Assembly: GCA_964291635.2 (NCBI GenBank)
Contig: OZ219906.1
Coordinates: forward strand, 1 to 64,000
From: JAPPHA01 sp964291635
GTDB lineage: Bacteria > Pseudomonadota > Alphaproteobacteria > Rhodobacterales > Rhodobacteraceae
Length of the DNA stretch: 64,000 nucleotides
Direction of reading: 5' to 3'
The position numbers and the translations under genes are program-made. The notes under the pieces are model-generated. The model saw nothing but the letters and a program-made list of their open reading frames with translations, was not told the origin of the DNA and ran no database searches. This document shows positions 17,136-25,770 of this stretch, piece after piece. Within the stretch, counting starts at the first letter, position 1, and each line of letters opens with the position of its first letter.

Positions 17136-19109
17136 ATGACACTTCCAATACTCGAAACCGTAACCGTCGGTTCACCGATCGAGCGCTGCGGCATTTCCCT
17201 GTTCCCACTCTACCTGCCAGAAAACGAATTGCCGGCGATCGCAACCGGCGAAGCCTCGGGGCTTGTCATCGACGAGCTTGACACGGCGTCGGTGCAAGCT
17301 CTTCGGGCGACCAATCCCACGGACAAGCCGGTACTGCTCGTCGAAGGAGAGCATTTTCTCGGCGGCAAACAGAACCGCGCTGTCAATGCCTCGGTGCTGG
17401 TGGACTCCATGTCCAGTCTGGACGTCCCCGTGAGTTGCCTTGAACAGGGCCGCTGGGGAAGTCGCCAGGCATGGCGGCGGGCCGAAGCGTTCGCGCCAGC
17501 CCGCGTCCGGGCCACCAAGCGTGCAGGCGTGTCCCGGTCCATGCGGGTGAGCGGCTCCCGCCTCGGAGACCAGGACGGCGTCTGGGAAGAAGTGGGCGCA
17601 ACGCTGAGGTCTGAAGGTGTTGCGTCCCATACGGCAGCGGCGGCGGATCTGGATGCGACCGGTCGGTGGCGATCCTCTCGTGCCCAGGCCGTCGCGAAAC
17701 TCGTGGAAAAAGGCCCGCTTCGGGGACAGTACGGCATCGCAGTAGCCGTCGGACGACGGATCACGTCGATGGATCTTTTCGGTGCACCGCATTTGCTGGC
17801 ACCGCATTGGGGAAAACTGGTGCGTTCGCATTTCGCCGAACATTACCCGGACCTGCCGGGCCGTCAGCCCTCCAGGGACCAGGTTCAGGAACTCGTCCAG
17901 CGTTTCGGATGCGCGCCGGGACAAAACACGCCCGGTGTGGGACTCGGCGTTGAGCACCGGATCACGGACATCGAACTGACCGGACAGGCACTGACATTGA
18001 ACGGCGCGGTGGTCCATGCTGCCTTCTCGTACGATGGCGAGCAGGTTGGGCCGAAGACCCGGGGAACCGTCAAGGTTGATGCGAATCGCGCACAAGGCCT
18101 GATGGCCGGGATCGCCACCGGGAACCTGCTGGGAATCGCCTTGGAAGGGTGGCCGCGCTCGGAAGTCGCCCGGAAATTTCCCGACGGCGTACGGGACGTC
18201 ACGGCCGCATCCGGATTTCCCGACGACGACGACCTGGCCCAGGCCATCGAAATCGCAGACGCGGCCACGACCGGAAGCGGACTGGACGTCGACGATCTGG
18301 GGCGAAGGTTCTGGCGGTGGGCCGAAACGAACGGTGCGGGGATCGGAGGCCTGACCCGAAACGTACTGGAACTTTACGGCGGGGCCTTCCCCCTGCGTCT
18401 TGCCCGCAATCGGAGTCGAGGGAACGTGCGGCCGCCGGCGGGCATTCCGATCGTCGAGGCGTCGCGGAGGGCATGGCGCGGTCACAGGGCCGGCAACGGC
18501 GCGCTGATGCGGTGCGCACCGCTCGCGATCCGGTGGAACAGCGACCCGGATCAGCTGGTCCGGGAGAGCGTGATATCGGCCGTACCGACGCATTGGGACA
18601 GGCGTTGCGGCTGGTCCTGTGCGTTGGTGAACCTGGCCACTGCCGCCGCCTTGCGTGGAGAGATTCTTGCACCGGAGGCCTTGCTGCGGGCCGCGCAGTC
18701 GGGCATGGCGGCATCCCTGCCAGAACTGCGTCTATACGGCTATCGCACCGAAATACCCGGGTCGGTATCGGAGGCCGTCCTGCTGGCATCGCGATCGACC
18801 CTTGCGGAAATTCGTTTCGACGGCACCGACATGGGCTTCACACTTTTGGCCCTCAAGGCGGCGTTGATTTCGTACTGGCGGGCGGAGAATTTCGAATCCG
18901 GCCTCAGTGGGATCGTCGAAGCGGGTGGCGACACGGACACCAACGGCGCCATCGTCGGCGCGGTGCTCGGGGCGCGATTTGGCCGGACGGGTATTCCCTC
19001 TCGGTGGCTGCACCGGGTGGACGAGATCAGGACCGGGCGAGTGTCGATGGAATCCCATGCCGACCGTCTGACGATGCTTGCAAGTGGACGTGAACGCCCG
19101 GGTGCTTAG
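17136..19109 (+). CDS. ARPP-1 domain fused to ADP-ribosylglycohydrolase (DraG-like)
   Basis: A 657-residue fusion. Residues 1–300 match the ARPP-1 type domain (VLLVEGEHFLGGKQNRAVN, SCLEQGRWG) found next to ADP-ribosylglycohydrolases and NAD-related genes. Residues about 315–650 form an ADP-ribosylglycohydrolase domain: GIATGNLLGIALEG, an acidic FPDDDDLA in place of the usual TDDT, GNGALMR, and the metal-site signature EAGGDTDTNGAIVGAVLGA. Such enzymes cleave ADP-ribose from proteins, nucleic acids or small molecules. A strong Shine-Dalgarno (AAAGGAGG) precedes the ATG. The divergent NrtR and shared operators place it in NAD/ADP-ribose metabolism. The substrate and the job of the N-domain are unknown. 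Confidence 0.85.
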   Translation: MTLPILETVTVGSPIERCGISLFPLYLPENELPAIATGEASGLVIDELDTASVQALRATNPTDKPVLLVEGEHFLGGKQNRAVNASVLVDSMSSLDVPVSCLEQGRWGSRQAWRRAEAFAPARVRATKRAGVSRSMRVSGSRLGDQDGVWEEVGATLRSEGVASHTAAAADLDATGRWRSSRAQAVAKLVEKGPLRGQYGIAVAVGRRITSMDLFGAPHLLAPHWGKLVRSHFAEHYPDLPGRQPSRDQVQELVQRFGCAPGQNTPGVGLGVEHRITDIELTGQALTLNGAVVHAAFSYDGEQVGPKTRGTVKVDANRAQGLMAGIATGNLLGIALEGWPRSEVARKFPDGVRDVTAASGFPDDDDLAQAIEIADAATTGSGLDVDDLGRRFWRWAETNGAGIGGLTRNVLELYGGAFPLRLARNRSRGNVRPPAGIPIVEASRRAWRGHRAGNGALMRCAPLAIRWNSDPDQLVRESVISAVPTHWDRRCGWSCALVNLATAAALRGEILAPEALLRAAQSGMAASLPELRLYGYRTEIPGSVSEAVLLASRSTLAEIRFDGTDMGFTLLALKAALISYWRAENFESGLSGIVEAGGDTDTNGAIVGAVLGARFGRTGIPSRWLHRVDEIRTGRVSMESHADRLTMLASGRERPGA

Positions 19110-19316
19110 GCCAACGGGCAACGGAACCGGGAGCCGAAAGCGGCGGATTGCCATTCCTGCCCACGGTCCCGCGTCGAGCCATTCACGGCGGTCACGAACG
19201 TGGCCGCCGTCAGGACCGTTCGGTGCCCAGTGCGTCCTGCAGGACACGTCGCCAATAGCAGCGATTGTGACGGCGGGACCTCGGTGGATTATGATGCAAT
19301 CAACTCGGAGAGTGCG

Positions 19317-20312
19317 ATGCCAATTCGGCGAGCAAACCTGACGGACATCGCCGAGGCTGCGGGTGTTGGCACCGCGACTGTCGACCGAGAATTGAATAAC
19401 CGCGGAAATGTCAGAGGCACAACCATCGAACGTGCGCGCCGCACCGCCGATCAAGTCGGGTTCCCGGTGGGTCTTTTTCGGGACGATTGCGTGTATCGCG
19501 TACTGCTCCAAGATCCCGATCATCTCTACTACCGCGAGTTGGGTGAAGCCGTTCGACGGATTCCGAAGTTTGCAGTCGGCAGGGACTTCGGGTCGAGATC
19601 GAATTCCTGGTTGATACCGAAGACAGTTTGGTCGCAAAAAGGATTGATGAAGTTGCGGGCGATGCCGACGGCATCGCTGGAGTGTTCTCCTGGAACACCC
19701 TGACGTTTGCAGCTGTCTCACGCACAATCGAGCGGGGCAAGCCGGTTGTCTCGCTTCTGAGCGATCTGCAGCATCCTTTGCTTGCGTCAATATGTGGGGA
19801 TGAACAACAGAGCGGTTGGGCGAACTGCCGGGCACACTCCGGAGAGGTTTGTGAAGCAGCCTTCCTGGCGCGTGCTGGGTACATCCGAAACGATGAATTA
19901 CCTTGGCCTCGACGAACGCGAAACGGGTCTGCGGTCAGTGCAGGCCGACAAGTTTCCTCACCTGGAAATGTCGAGCGTCATTGAACAGGGTCCGGACCGA
20001 AACGCGATGGTTCAGCGCGTCGCCGACCAGGCCAAGGATCCGAATATCGTCGGAATCTTCACAGCCGCTGACAGGCGAAATAGTTTGATCGTCGATGCAG
20101 TGAAATCGGCCGGTCGGCAGCCGGGAAAAACAGTGTATGTCCGTTCGGATCTGACGGAAACCTTTCGAAGATTGATGATTGACGGATGGATGGTTGAGGT
20201 GATCGGCCTTCCTGCCAATCGAGCCGGCAAGGCTGTCATCCGGGCGATGATAGAGGCTGCCGACCGCGGCAATGGCCCGAGATGGGATACTTTCGAACCG
20301 CTCCGGGTCTAA
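19317..20312 (+). pseudogene. LacI-family regulator with two frameshifts
   Basis: The N-terminal helix-turn-helix is intact (LTDIAEAAGVGTATVDRELNNRG). The ligand-binding domain continues in a second frame (LRVEIEFLVDTEDSLVAKRIDEVAGDADGIAGVFSWN) and returns to the first at about 19785 (YVGMNNRAVGRTAGH, then VGIFTAADRRNSLIVDAVKSAGRQPGK). Shifts are near 19595 and 19785. Sugar-ABC operons are often controlled by such a regulator; this one lies downstream of, and convergent with, the desaturase/ABC operon, and a LacI-type operator sits in that operon's promoter region. If the shifts are real, repression should be lost. Confidence 0.85.
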
Positions 20313-20377
20313 TTCGTCGAAAACTCCGCCGCGGGCGCGTAACCTGCAAATGCAACCGTCAGAATCACTTTTCCAGG

Positions 20378-21472
20378 CTACTTCACAGTTGCTGCACGTA
20401 CTCCGGAAGGCGAATCCCTGCCGCACCACGGGTCCGACGGTTCACTCCCACACCAACCATCTTCCGGCGGAAGTTCATGATGAATGTAAAATTCGGGATC
20501 CTTGACTTGTCTTATCAGCGTCGGAATCAGGTCCTTGTAAACCGACCAGTACCCTTGATATGTCTTCGGGTAGTGGTCCTTCACCTCCTCATGCAGGCCT
20601 GCCAATGCATGGAAGGGTACCAGCGGGTACATGTGATGTTCAATGTGATAGTTCATGTTGAAGTACAGGAACTGGATCCATTTTGGCACATAGACGGTGC
20701 GGGTGTTCAGGCGGTGGTCCCAGACTTCTTCGGCCAATCCCGGGTGCTGCATCGTAACGACTGACTCTAGCCCCCAGGCTCCGAAAAAGCGCGGCAGAAA
20801 GAGGAATACGATTGGCAAAAGGCTTTCAATGGCAATGCACCAGATTATCATCAGGACATAGATCCCCATGAAAAGCCGCGCATTCCAAATCAGCTTGTTC
20901 CAGTCACTTTCCGGCACGATCCTGCGCGCAAGCGGTGTGACGATCCCGACCGCGTGACGCAGCATCAACCACAGCTGCATGAGCGACCCATGGAATCGAG
21001 TGAAATTCAACAAGATCACAAAGAGGTTGGGCGGTCGCGGGGCTTGAAGCTCGGGATCGGTGCCCTTGATATTGGTGTAGGAGTGATGGACCGCGTGACT
21101 CCACGTGGAGAACACAATGTCGCGGTGCCCCATGATCGAGGCGATGAAGTTTACTGACCTGTTCAGCCAGCGACTCCTGAAGGCGGTCCCATGGACCGTT
21201 TCGTGCCATGCGGCTTCAGAGAAAGCGAAAATCAGGCTATAGACGAGATAGGCGGGTATGAAGAGATACCAGATGTCAATCAGGCTGTATGCCAGCGTCC
21301 CTGTCGCGATCACCAGCAAGAAGTAACCGCCAAAATGCTTGATCCCCGGCCAATCGCTACGTTTGGCAAACTTCTTGATTTCTTTTCGCGGCAGAGGTGC
21401 AATATACCACTCGTTCTGAAGTCCTTCCTCGATGCTGGTTGGAGGCCCCTTCATATGCGGTGCCAATTCCAT
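20378..21472 (-). CDS. Membrane fatty acid desaturase
   Basis: Integral membrane di-iron desaturase. Three histidine boxes are present in order: HETVH, HAVHHSYTNIKG and HIEHHMYP, with hydrophobic hairpins between them, at about 364 residues, as is normal for the family. I prefer the ATG (MELAPHMKG) with the Shine-Dalgarno GGAGGAGA over the slightly longer GTG start. It is the last gene in the operon binding protein – permease – ATPase – desaturase. An association of a desaturase with a carbohydrate-type ABC importer suggests hydroxylation or desaturation of the imported compound rather than bulk lipid synthesis, but that is inference. Confidence 0.92.
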   Translation of the reverse strand: MELAPHMKGPPTSIEEGLQNEWYIAPLPRKEIKKFAKRSDWPGIKHFGGYFLLVIATGTLAYSLIDIWYLFIPAYLVYSLIFAFSEAAWHETVHGTAFRSRWLNRSVNFIASIMGHRDIVFSTWSHAVHHSYTNIKGTDPELQAPRPPNLFVILLNFTRFHGSLMQLWLMLRHAVGIVTPLARRIVPESDWNKLIWNARLFMGIYVLMIIWCIAIESLLPIVFLFLPRFFGAWGLESVVTMQHPGLAEEVWDHRLNTRTVYVPKWIQFLYFNMNYHIEHHMYPLVPFHALAGLHEEVKDHYPKTYQGYWSVYKDLIPTLIRQVKDPEFYIHHELPPEDGWCGSEPSDPWCGRDSPSGVRAATVK

Positions 21473-21501
21473 TCTCTCCTCCGTCGTCACTATGGCGATA
21501 C

Positions 21502-22278
21502 TCAGACGGTTCGCCCCAACTCCCTAGACAATTCCTGCAGAGCTCGACCGCCTGCCATTGCCTTTTCCAGTTCCGGCAATGTGATTTGGTCACATCGCCA
21601 GGTACCGATGGTCCTTCCGCGGTTCAGCACTGTGAAACGGTCTCCGACCGCGAGTGCATGATGGACGTTATGGGTAATAAAGATCACACTCAGTCCCTTG
21701 TCCCGCACGGTTTTTATGTAGCGCAGCACGGTCGCTGTCTGGTGGACACCAAGCGCGGATGTCGGTTCATCGAGAATCAGCACCCTTGCGCCAAAAAAGA
21801 CCGCACGCGCGATCGCAACGCATTGCCGCTCACCACCCGAAAGTTTGCCGACCGCCTCCGAGGGATCGCGCACATCGATGCCAATGTTGCGCAATTCCCT
21901 TCGCGCGATACGGTTCGCCTTCTTGATATCCATATGGCCCAAAACAAACTTCAGCGGCTCGCGCCCCATGAAGAAGTTGCGCATGATCGACATCAGCGGA
22001 ATCAGCGCCAGAGTCTGGTGGACCGTCGCGATACCCCGGTCAAGAGCGTCGCGGGGGCTCAGGAACTTTACCGGTTTTCCATTCATCAGAATCTCGCCCT
22101 CGGTCGGCGCATAGACACCTGAAAGCGTCTTGATCAGCGTCGACTTTCCTGCGCCGTTATCACCCAGTAGGCACAGCACTTCACCCCTGTTCACATGCAT
22201 CGACACGCCTGCAAGCGCCACGACAGGTCCGAAATGCTTTCGAAGGTCTCGAACTTCGATTACATGCGGGTTGCGCAG
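21502..22278 (-). CDS. Carbohydrate-type ABC transporter ATP-binding protein (single domain)
   Basis: ATPase of the CUT2/ribose type: Walker A GDNGAGKST, signature LSGGERQ, Walker B VLILDEPTSALG, H-loop ITHNVHH. The family N-terminus (PHVIEVRDLRKHFGPVVALAGVS) is encoded only if translation begins upstream of the first ATG or GTG. The best candidate is a CTG at 22278, five bases after an AGGAGG. The permease gene ends 10 bases upstream, so coupling is likely. It has one nucleotide-binding domain (about 258 residues) instead of the two found in RbsA, so it should dimerise. Confidence 0.88.
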   Translation of the reverse strand: MRNPHVIEVRDLRKHFGPVVALAGVSMHVNRGEVLCLLGDNGAGKSTLIKTLSGVYAPTEGEILMNGKPVKFLSPRDALDRGIATVHQTLALIPLMSIMRNFFMGREPLKFVLGHMDIKKANRIARRELRNIGIDVRDPSEAVGKLSGGERQCVAIARAVFFGARVLILDEPTSALGVHQTATVLRYIKTVRDKGLSVIFITHNVHHALAVGDRFTVLNRGRTIGTWRCDQITLPELEKAMAGGRALQELSRELGRTV

Positions 22279-22288
22279 GGAGCCCTCC

Positions 22289-23419
22289 TCAGGTCTCGCC
22301 GGTCACGCGGCGGCGAATGAAGTTGTTGAACAACACTGCAACCAGAAGCATGCCACCGAGAAAGACCAGGTAATAGTCGAGATCAAATCCGGTATAGGTC
22401 AGACCTAGCTTTACGATCCCGAATATGACAGCACCGATCAATGCGCCAACGGCCGATCCGTATCCGCCGGTTAGTAGGCAGCCGCCAATAACCGCAGCGA
22501 TAATGGCTTCGAATTCCTTTTGGTCGCCTCGAAGAGTGTCAGCGGTGCCAACGGTCAGCACGGTTATGATGGCAACAAGACCTGCTGCGCTCGATGTTCC
22601 CATGAACAGAACCGTCTTCACGCGATTGACAGGAACCCCTGTAGTTCGCGCCGCCTCTGCGTCGCCGCCCGAGGCATAGACCCAGTTACCGAAATTTGTT
22701 CTCGATAGCACGTAAGTAGCCACGATGGCAATTATCAAAACCCAGATCATCTCAACCGGGATTCCCTTGACCTTGGGAACGCCGTTCTTGAAGGTATCGA
22801 GCCACCCTTGCGCAGCCATCCACGCAAACGCACCTTCAAATGCATTTCCCGAGATAAAAGGAGCAAGCCATTGGTCGCCTGCCTTGTCTGAAACACCTGA
22901 AATCAAGGTAATTCCAGTAATGATTTTCAACCCCGCAAGCGTGGCGCCCTTGTAGACGAAAAGACCTGCCAGGGTCACGATGAACGACGGCAAACCCGTC
23001 CTTAGCACGATCTGCGCATTGGAAAATCCGATAAGTGCAGAAACTCCGAGCGTGATTAGCACTGCACCCCAGAGCGGCACGCCCCAATACACGATGCAAG
23101 CCCCGAAGATCATTCCGGTGAACGCGAGAGTGGACCCGACGGAAAGGTCAAACTCGCCACCGATCATCAACATTGCAGCGGCGACCGCCAGGATGCCTAG
23201 CTGCGCGGCCGGCGCGCCGAGGCTCATGGCCCCACTCAGACTGAACATCGAACTGTTGGCGGTGAAGGCAAAAAAGGTCAGAACCGCGATCAAACCGGCA
23301 ACTGCGCCAAGCTCGGGCCTGCGCAGAAGCCGAGCGGACAGCGAAATTTCAACGAGTCGCTCGTCCTGCTCCGCGTTTTTCACTACAGATTTGACCGATG
23401 TGTCGTCCTGAATTGCCAC
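22289..23419 (-). CDS. Carbohydrate-type ABC transporter permease (RbsC/FrcC family)
   Basis: Inner-membrane permease with 8–10 hydrophobic segments and family features (MLMIGGEFDLSVGSTLAF; GNWVYASGGDAEAARTTGVPVNRVK; IAAVIGGCLLTGGYGSAVGALIGAVI). 376 residues, typical. It is the second gene of the operon between the binding protein and the ATPase. The start is a GTG without a convincing Shine-Dalgarno. With the binding protein it should import a sugar, polyol or small signalling-type molecule. Confidence 0.95.
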   Translation of the reverse strand: MAIQDDTSVKSVVKNAEQDERLVEISLSARLLRRPELGAVAGLIAVLTFFAFTANSSMFSLSGAMSLGAPAAQLGILAVAAAMLMIGGEFDLSVGSTLAFTGMIFGACIVYWGVPLWGAVLITLGVSALIGFSNAQIVLRTGLPSFIVTLAGLFVYKGATLAGLKIITGITLISGVSDKAGDQWLAPFISGNAFEGAFAWMAAQGWLDTFKNGVPKVKGIPVEMIWVLIIAIVATYVLSRTNFGNWVYASGGDAEAARTTGVPVNRVKTVLFMGTSSAAGLVAIITVLTVGTADTLRGDQKEFEAIIAAVIGGCLLTGGYGSAVGALIGAVIFGIVKLGLTYTGFDLDYYLVFLGGMLLVAVLFNNFIRRRVTGET

Positions 23420-23460
23420 TCTTATGGCCCCGTTGGATCATGCGGAAATCGTAGGCGGAC

Positions 23461-23483
23461 GCCGCCACGAAATTCGTGGCGGC
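23461..23483 (-). terminator. Hairpin between binding-protein and permease genes
   Basis: A 10-bp stem (GCCGCCACGA / TCGTGGCGGC) with an AAT loop and no T-run on the minus strand. Like the hairpin in the TRAP operon it sits right after the binding-protein gene, fitting mRNA stabilisation or partial read-through that keeps binding protein in excess. Confidence 0.6.
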
Positions 23484-23499
23484 AGCCCTTGGCCTATTG

Positions 23500-24447
23500 T
23501 CAGCGATGTCCGCTGGCTACTCCATCCAGCACCGATGAGGCGTTCGACTGGTCGACGACTATCGGGCCCGAACCGATATGATCAACATAGAAGGTGATGC
23601 CGTAGCGCGCCTTGAGCGCTATCGCTACGACTGGCAGATAGCCCTGCAAGTAGGGCTGTTGGTCAATTGTGAACGCGATTTTGCCCTGATCAATGTACTC
23701 AAGCACTTCAGTTGAGAGATTGAAGGTTGAATGATGCACTTCGCCCAAGCGACCCATCTCTTCGATCACATTGGCAATTGAGGGAGCATTGGTCGTCGAC
23801 ATTGACAAAAGTGCGTCAAGGTCCGGGTCAGACTCAAGCAGCGCCCGGGTCTTGGCGGCAACTTCAGACGGGTCGAACCCGAATGGTACGACCTGTGCAT
23901 CCGATCCGAAGCCTTGGTTAAGACCTGCGCAGATCGCGTCAAGCGCTACATTGCCGGGCTGAACGTTGAGACATGCCGCCTTTGTGCCGCCCAGTGCCTT
24001 CAACTGCTCGCCGGAAATCACGCCTGCCTCGTACAGGTCTTCGCCGACGAAGAACATCGCCTTGGTCTGGTCGAGCGTATCTGTGCCCGAGTTGATGGTA
24101 ACCACCGGTATCCCCGCGTCCGAAGCTTCCGAGATCGGCTTTCCGAGGGCGGTCACGTCCGGTACAGTAACGATTATGCCGTCCGGCTCCTGATTGATGG
24201 CAGAGCGGATGAGGTTTGTCATGGCAACCATGTCGGCGCCACCCTCAGGTGCCTGGTAACTGAGGGACGCGCCCATATCGGCTGCCGCGTCTTCGGCCCC
24301 TTTCTTGACCGGCGCCCAGAAACTGTCAGACGCGGCGCCGTGCGTGATCATGATAATGTTGAGGTCTTGCGCCTGCGAAGCCGACCCAATTCCGACCACG
24401 ACAGCACACGCCGCAAGCACTGATTTGCAACTCAGGAAATTTTTCAT
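23500..24447 (-). CDS. Carbohydrate-type ABC transporter substrate-binding protein
   Basis: Periplasmic binding protein of the RbsB/peripla_BP_4 family, 315 residues. It has a Sec signal peptide ending near ASQAQ. The mature start IIMITHGAASDSFWAPVKKGAEDAA and IIVTVPDVTALGKPISEASDAGIPVVTINSG are typical of this fold. It is the first gene of the four-gene operon, with a strong GGGAGGA Shine-Dalgarno. The ligand is unknown; family members bind pentoses, polyols or autoinducer-like molecules. Confidence 0.95.
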   Translation of the reverse strand: MKNFLSCKSVLAACAVVVGIGSASQAQDLNIIMITHGAASDSFWAPVKKGAEDAAADMGASLSYQAPEGGADMVAMTNLIRSAINQEPDGIIVTVPDVTALGKPISEASDAGIPVVTINSGTDTLDQTKAMFFVGEDLYEAGVISGEQLKALGGTKAACLNVQPGNVALDAICAGLNQGFGSDAQVVPFGFDPSEVAAKTRALLESDPDLDALLSMSTTNAPSIANVIEEMGRLGEVHHSTFNLSTEVLEYIDQGKIAFTIDQQPYLQGYLPVVAIALKARYGITFYVDHIGSGPIVVDQSNASSVLDGVASGHR

Positions 24448-24519
24448 GATGTCCTCCCATTGAGTGTTGATTGGCCCATCCCCGTGATTCCTTGCAGACT
24501 CGAGCCTGTTGTCTGCATC

Positions 24520-24540
24520 CTAATTCTAGCGCTAACCTGA
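24520..24540. promoter_or_regulatory. LacI-type operator between divergent genes
   Basis: The palindromic core TAGCGCTA (24527–24534) in the gap between the binding-protein gene and the PanB-like gene matches the general shape of LacI-family operators. It could control both directions. The only LacI-family gene seen nearby is the frameshifted one at 19.3–20.3 kb. Confidence 0.55.
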
Positions 24541-24648
24541 AGATTTTCAATCATCTCATGATGCCTATACACGCACTAGTGCAGCCATTATCATCAACAA
24601 TTGCAAGCATGACAGCCATGAACGCAACACGGATCAGGAGGCAAACGG

Positions 24649-25458
24649 ATGTATGACTTCTCCAGGCGTTGGAATGTCGAATCGCTCGTGGCTATTCGCG
24701 GAAAGCGCGTTCTGCCCAAACTTCGGGTCGAAACACTTGACGAGGCCGCCGCCGCCGAAATCGCGGGAATCGACCTGATCTCTGTCCCGCCCTCTTTGCT
24801 GTTCGACCCTCGTTTTCGAGAAGTTGCGCCGAATGCTTTTGCCATCCCTGGCGACAATTTCTGGGAAATCGGCGGCCCCGATGATTACCTTCGATGGGCA
24901 ATGCCGCTCTTCAAGCATGGAGCTGACTGCATCTACTGCCAGGGATCGTTGGCTTCGGTCCGGCTCCTGGCGGATCACGGGATTCCTGTCTGCGGCCATG
25001 TCGGGCTCGTGCCGCCCAAGACGACCTGGACAGGAGGTGCCAAAGCGGTCGGCAAGTCACTCGACAAGGCCAAACTCGTCTGGGAACAATGCGCCGCCTA
25101 CGAAGACGCCGGGGCCTTTGCGGTCGAAATCGAGGTAGTGCCCGAAGAAATTACCAAAATCATCGCGGAAAGGACCAACCTGTTCCTGATATCCATGGGC
25201 GGCGGAAGCAAAGGCCACGCACAGTATCTTTTCAGCGAAGACGTCCTCGGCGAAAATGACAATCACATGCCGCGCCATGCGAAGAAATATGCCGATTTTC
25301 TGGGTGAATACCGGCGACTGCAGGACATGCGGATCGATGCTATGAGAGCCTACGCAGATGAGGTTCGGACTGGAGCGTTCCCTTCCGAGCCACATATTGT
25401 ACACGCTGACGAAGGCGTAGCAGATCGATTCCGGGAATGGCTCGACAAACTAGATTAG
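24649..25458 (+). CDS. PanB-like (ketopantoate hydroxymethyltransferase superfamily) protein, altered active site
   Basis: A 269-residue TIM-barrel protein resembling PanB in the middle and C-terminal parts (HGIPVCGHVGLVPPK, AYEDAGAFAVEIEVVPEEI, then the C-terminal VRTGAFPSEPH). The residues that make PanB a ketopantoate synthase are mostly absent: the VGDS loop Asp is replaced in LISVPPSLL, and the KIEGG Glu is Gln in YCQGS. The late Glu (EIEVVP) is kept. A distinct reaction, perhaps another aldol or retro-aldol, is therefore likely. It has a strong AGGAGG Shine-Dalgarno and is divergent from the ABC/desaturase operon, sharing its operator region, so it probably acts on the transported compound. 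Calling it panB would be misleading. Confidence 0.8.
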   Translation: MYDFSRRWNVESLVAIRGKRVLPKLRVETLDEAAAAEIAGIDLISVPPSLLFDPRFREVAPNAFAIPGDNFWEIGGPDDYLRWAMPLFKHGADCIYCQGSLASVRLLADHGIPVCGHVGLVPPKTTWTGGAKAVGKSLDKAKLVWEQCAAYEDAGAFAVEIEVVPEEITKIIAERTNLFLISMGGGSKGHAQYLFSEDVLGENDNHMPRHAKKYADFLGEYRRLQDMRIDAMRAYADEVRTGAFPSEPHIVHADEGVADRFREWLDKLD

Positions 25459-25770
25459 GCTGGGATGGAGTCATCGCACGACGGCTTGAGTGCTCGGAAA
25501 GCGCAATCAGGACGCCCATCGGCGCGTGTTTTTCACGCCCGACGCGCCCGTGGTCCATGATCCCGTGATCAAGGCGTGCTTCGCGCGAACACCCCAGCAG
25601 CGATGCTGCGAGCCCCGAGGCCGTTCGCCCCGCCCATACGTTTGACCCCTGCCGCACCGCTGCCTATCTTTCGCGCCGGCACTGTCTCCGGTCGTACGGC
25701 CGGGCACTAATGTGCCGTGTCCCGGCCGCCATCCCGAATTCCTGCAAACTGGGAAAAGAGGAATGTTTCC

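Noticed and set aside
17172..18593. 473-codon frame antisense to the ARPP–ADP-ribosylglycohydrolase gene
   Set aside because: Composition of a reverse-strand shadow, no start signal; the sense strand carries clear catalytic motifs and a strong Shine-Dalgarno.
24649..25458. Annotation as genuine panB for pantothenate synthesis
   Set aside because: Key Asp and Glu ligands of ketopantoate hydroxymethyltransferase are replaced, and the context is an ABC uptake cluster, not panC/panD.
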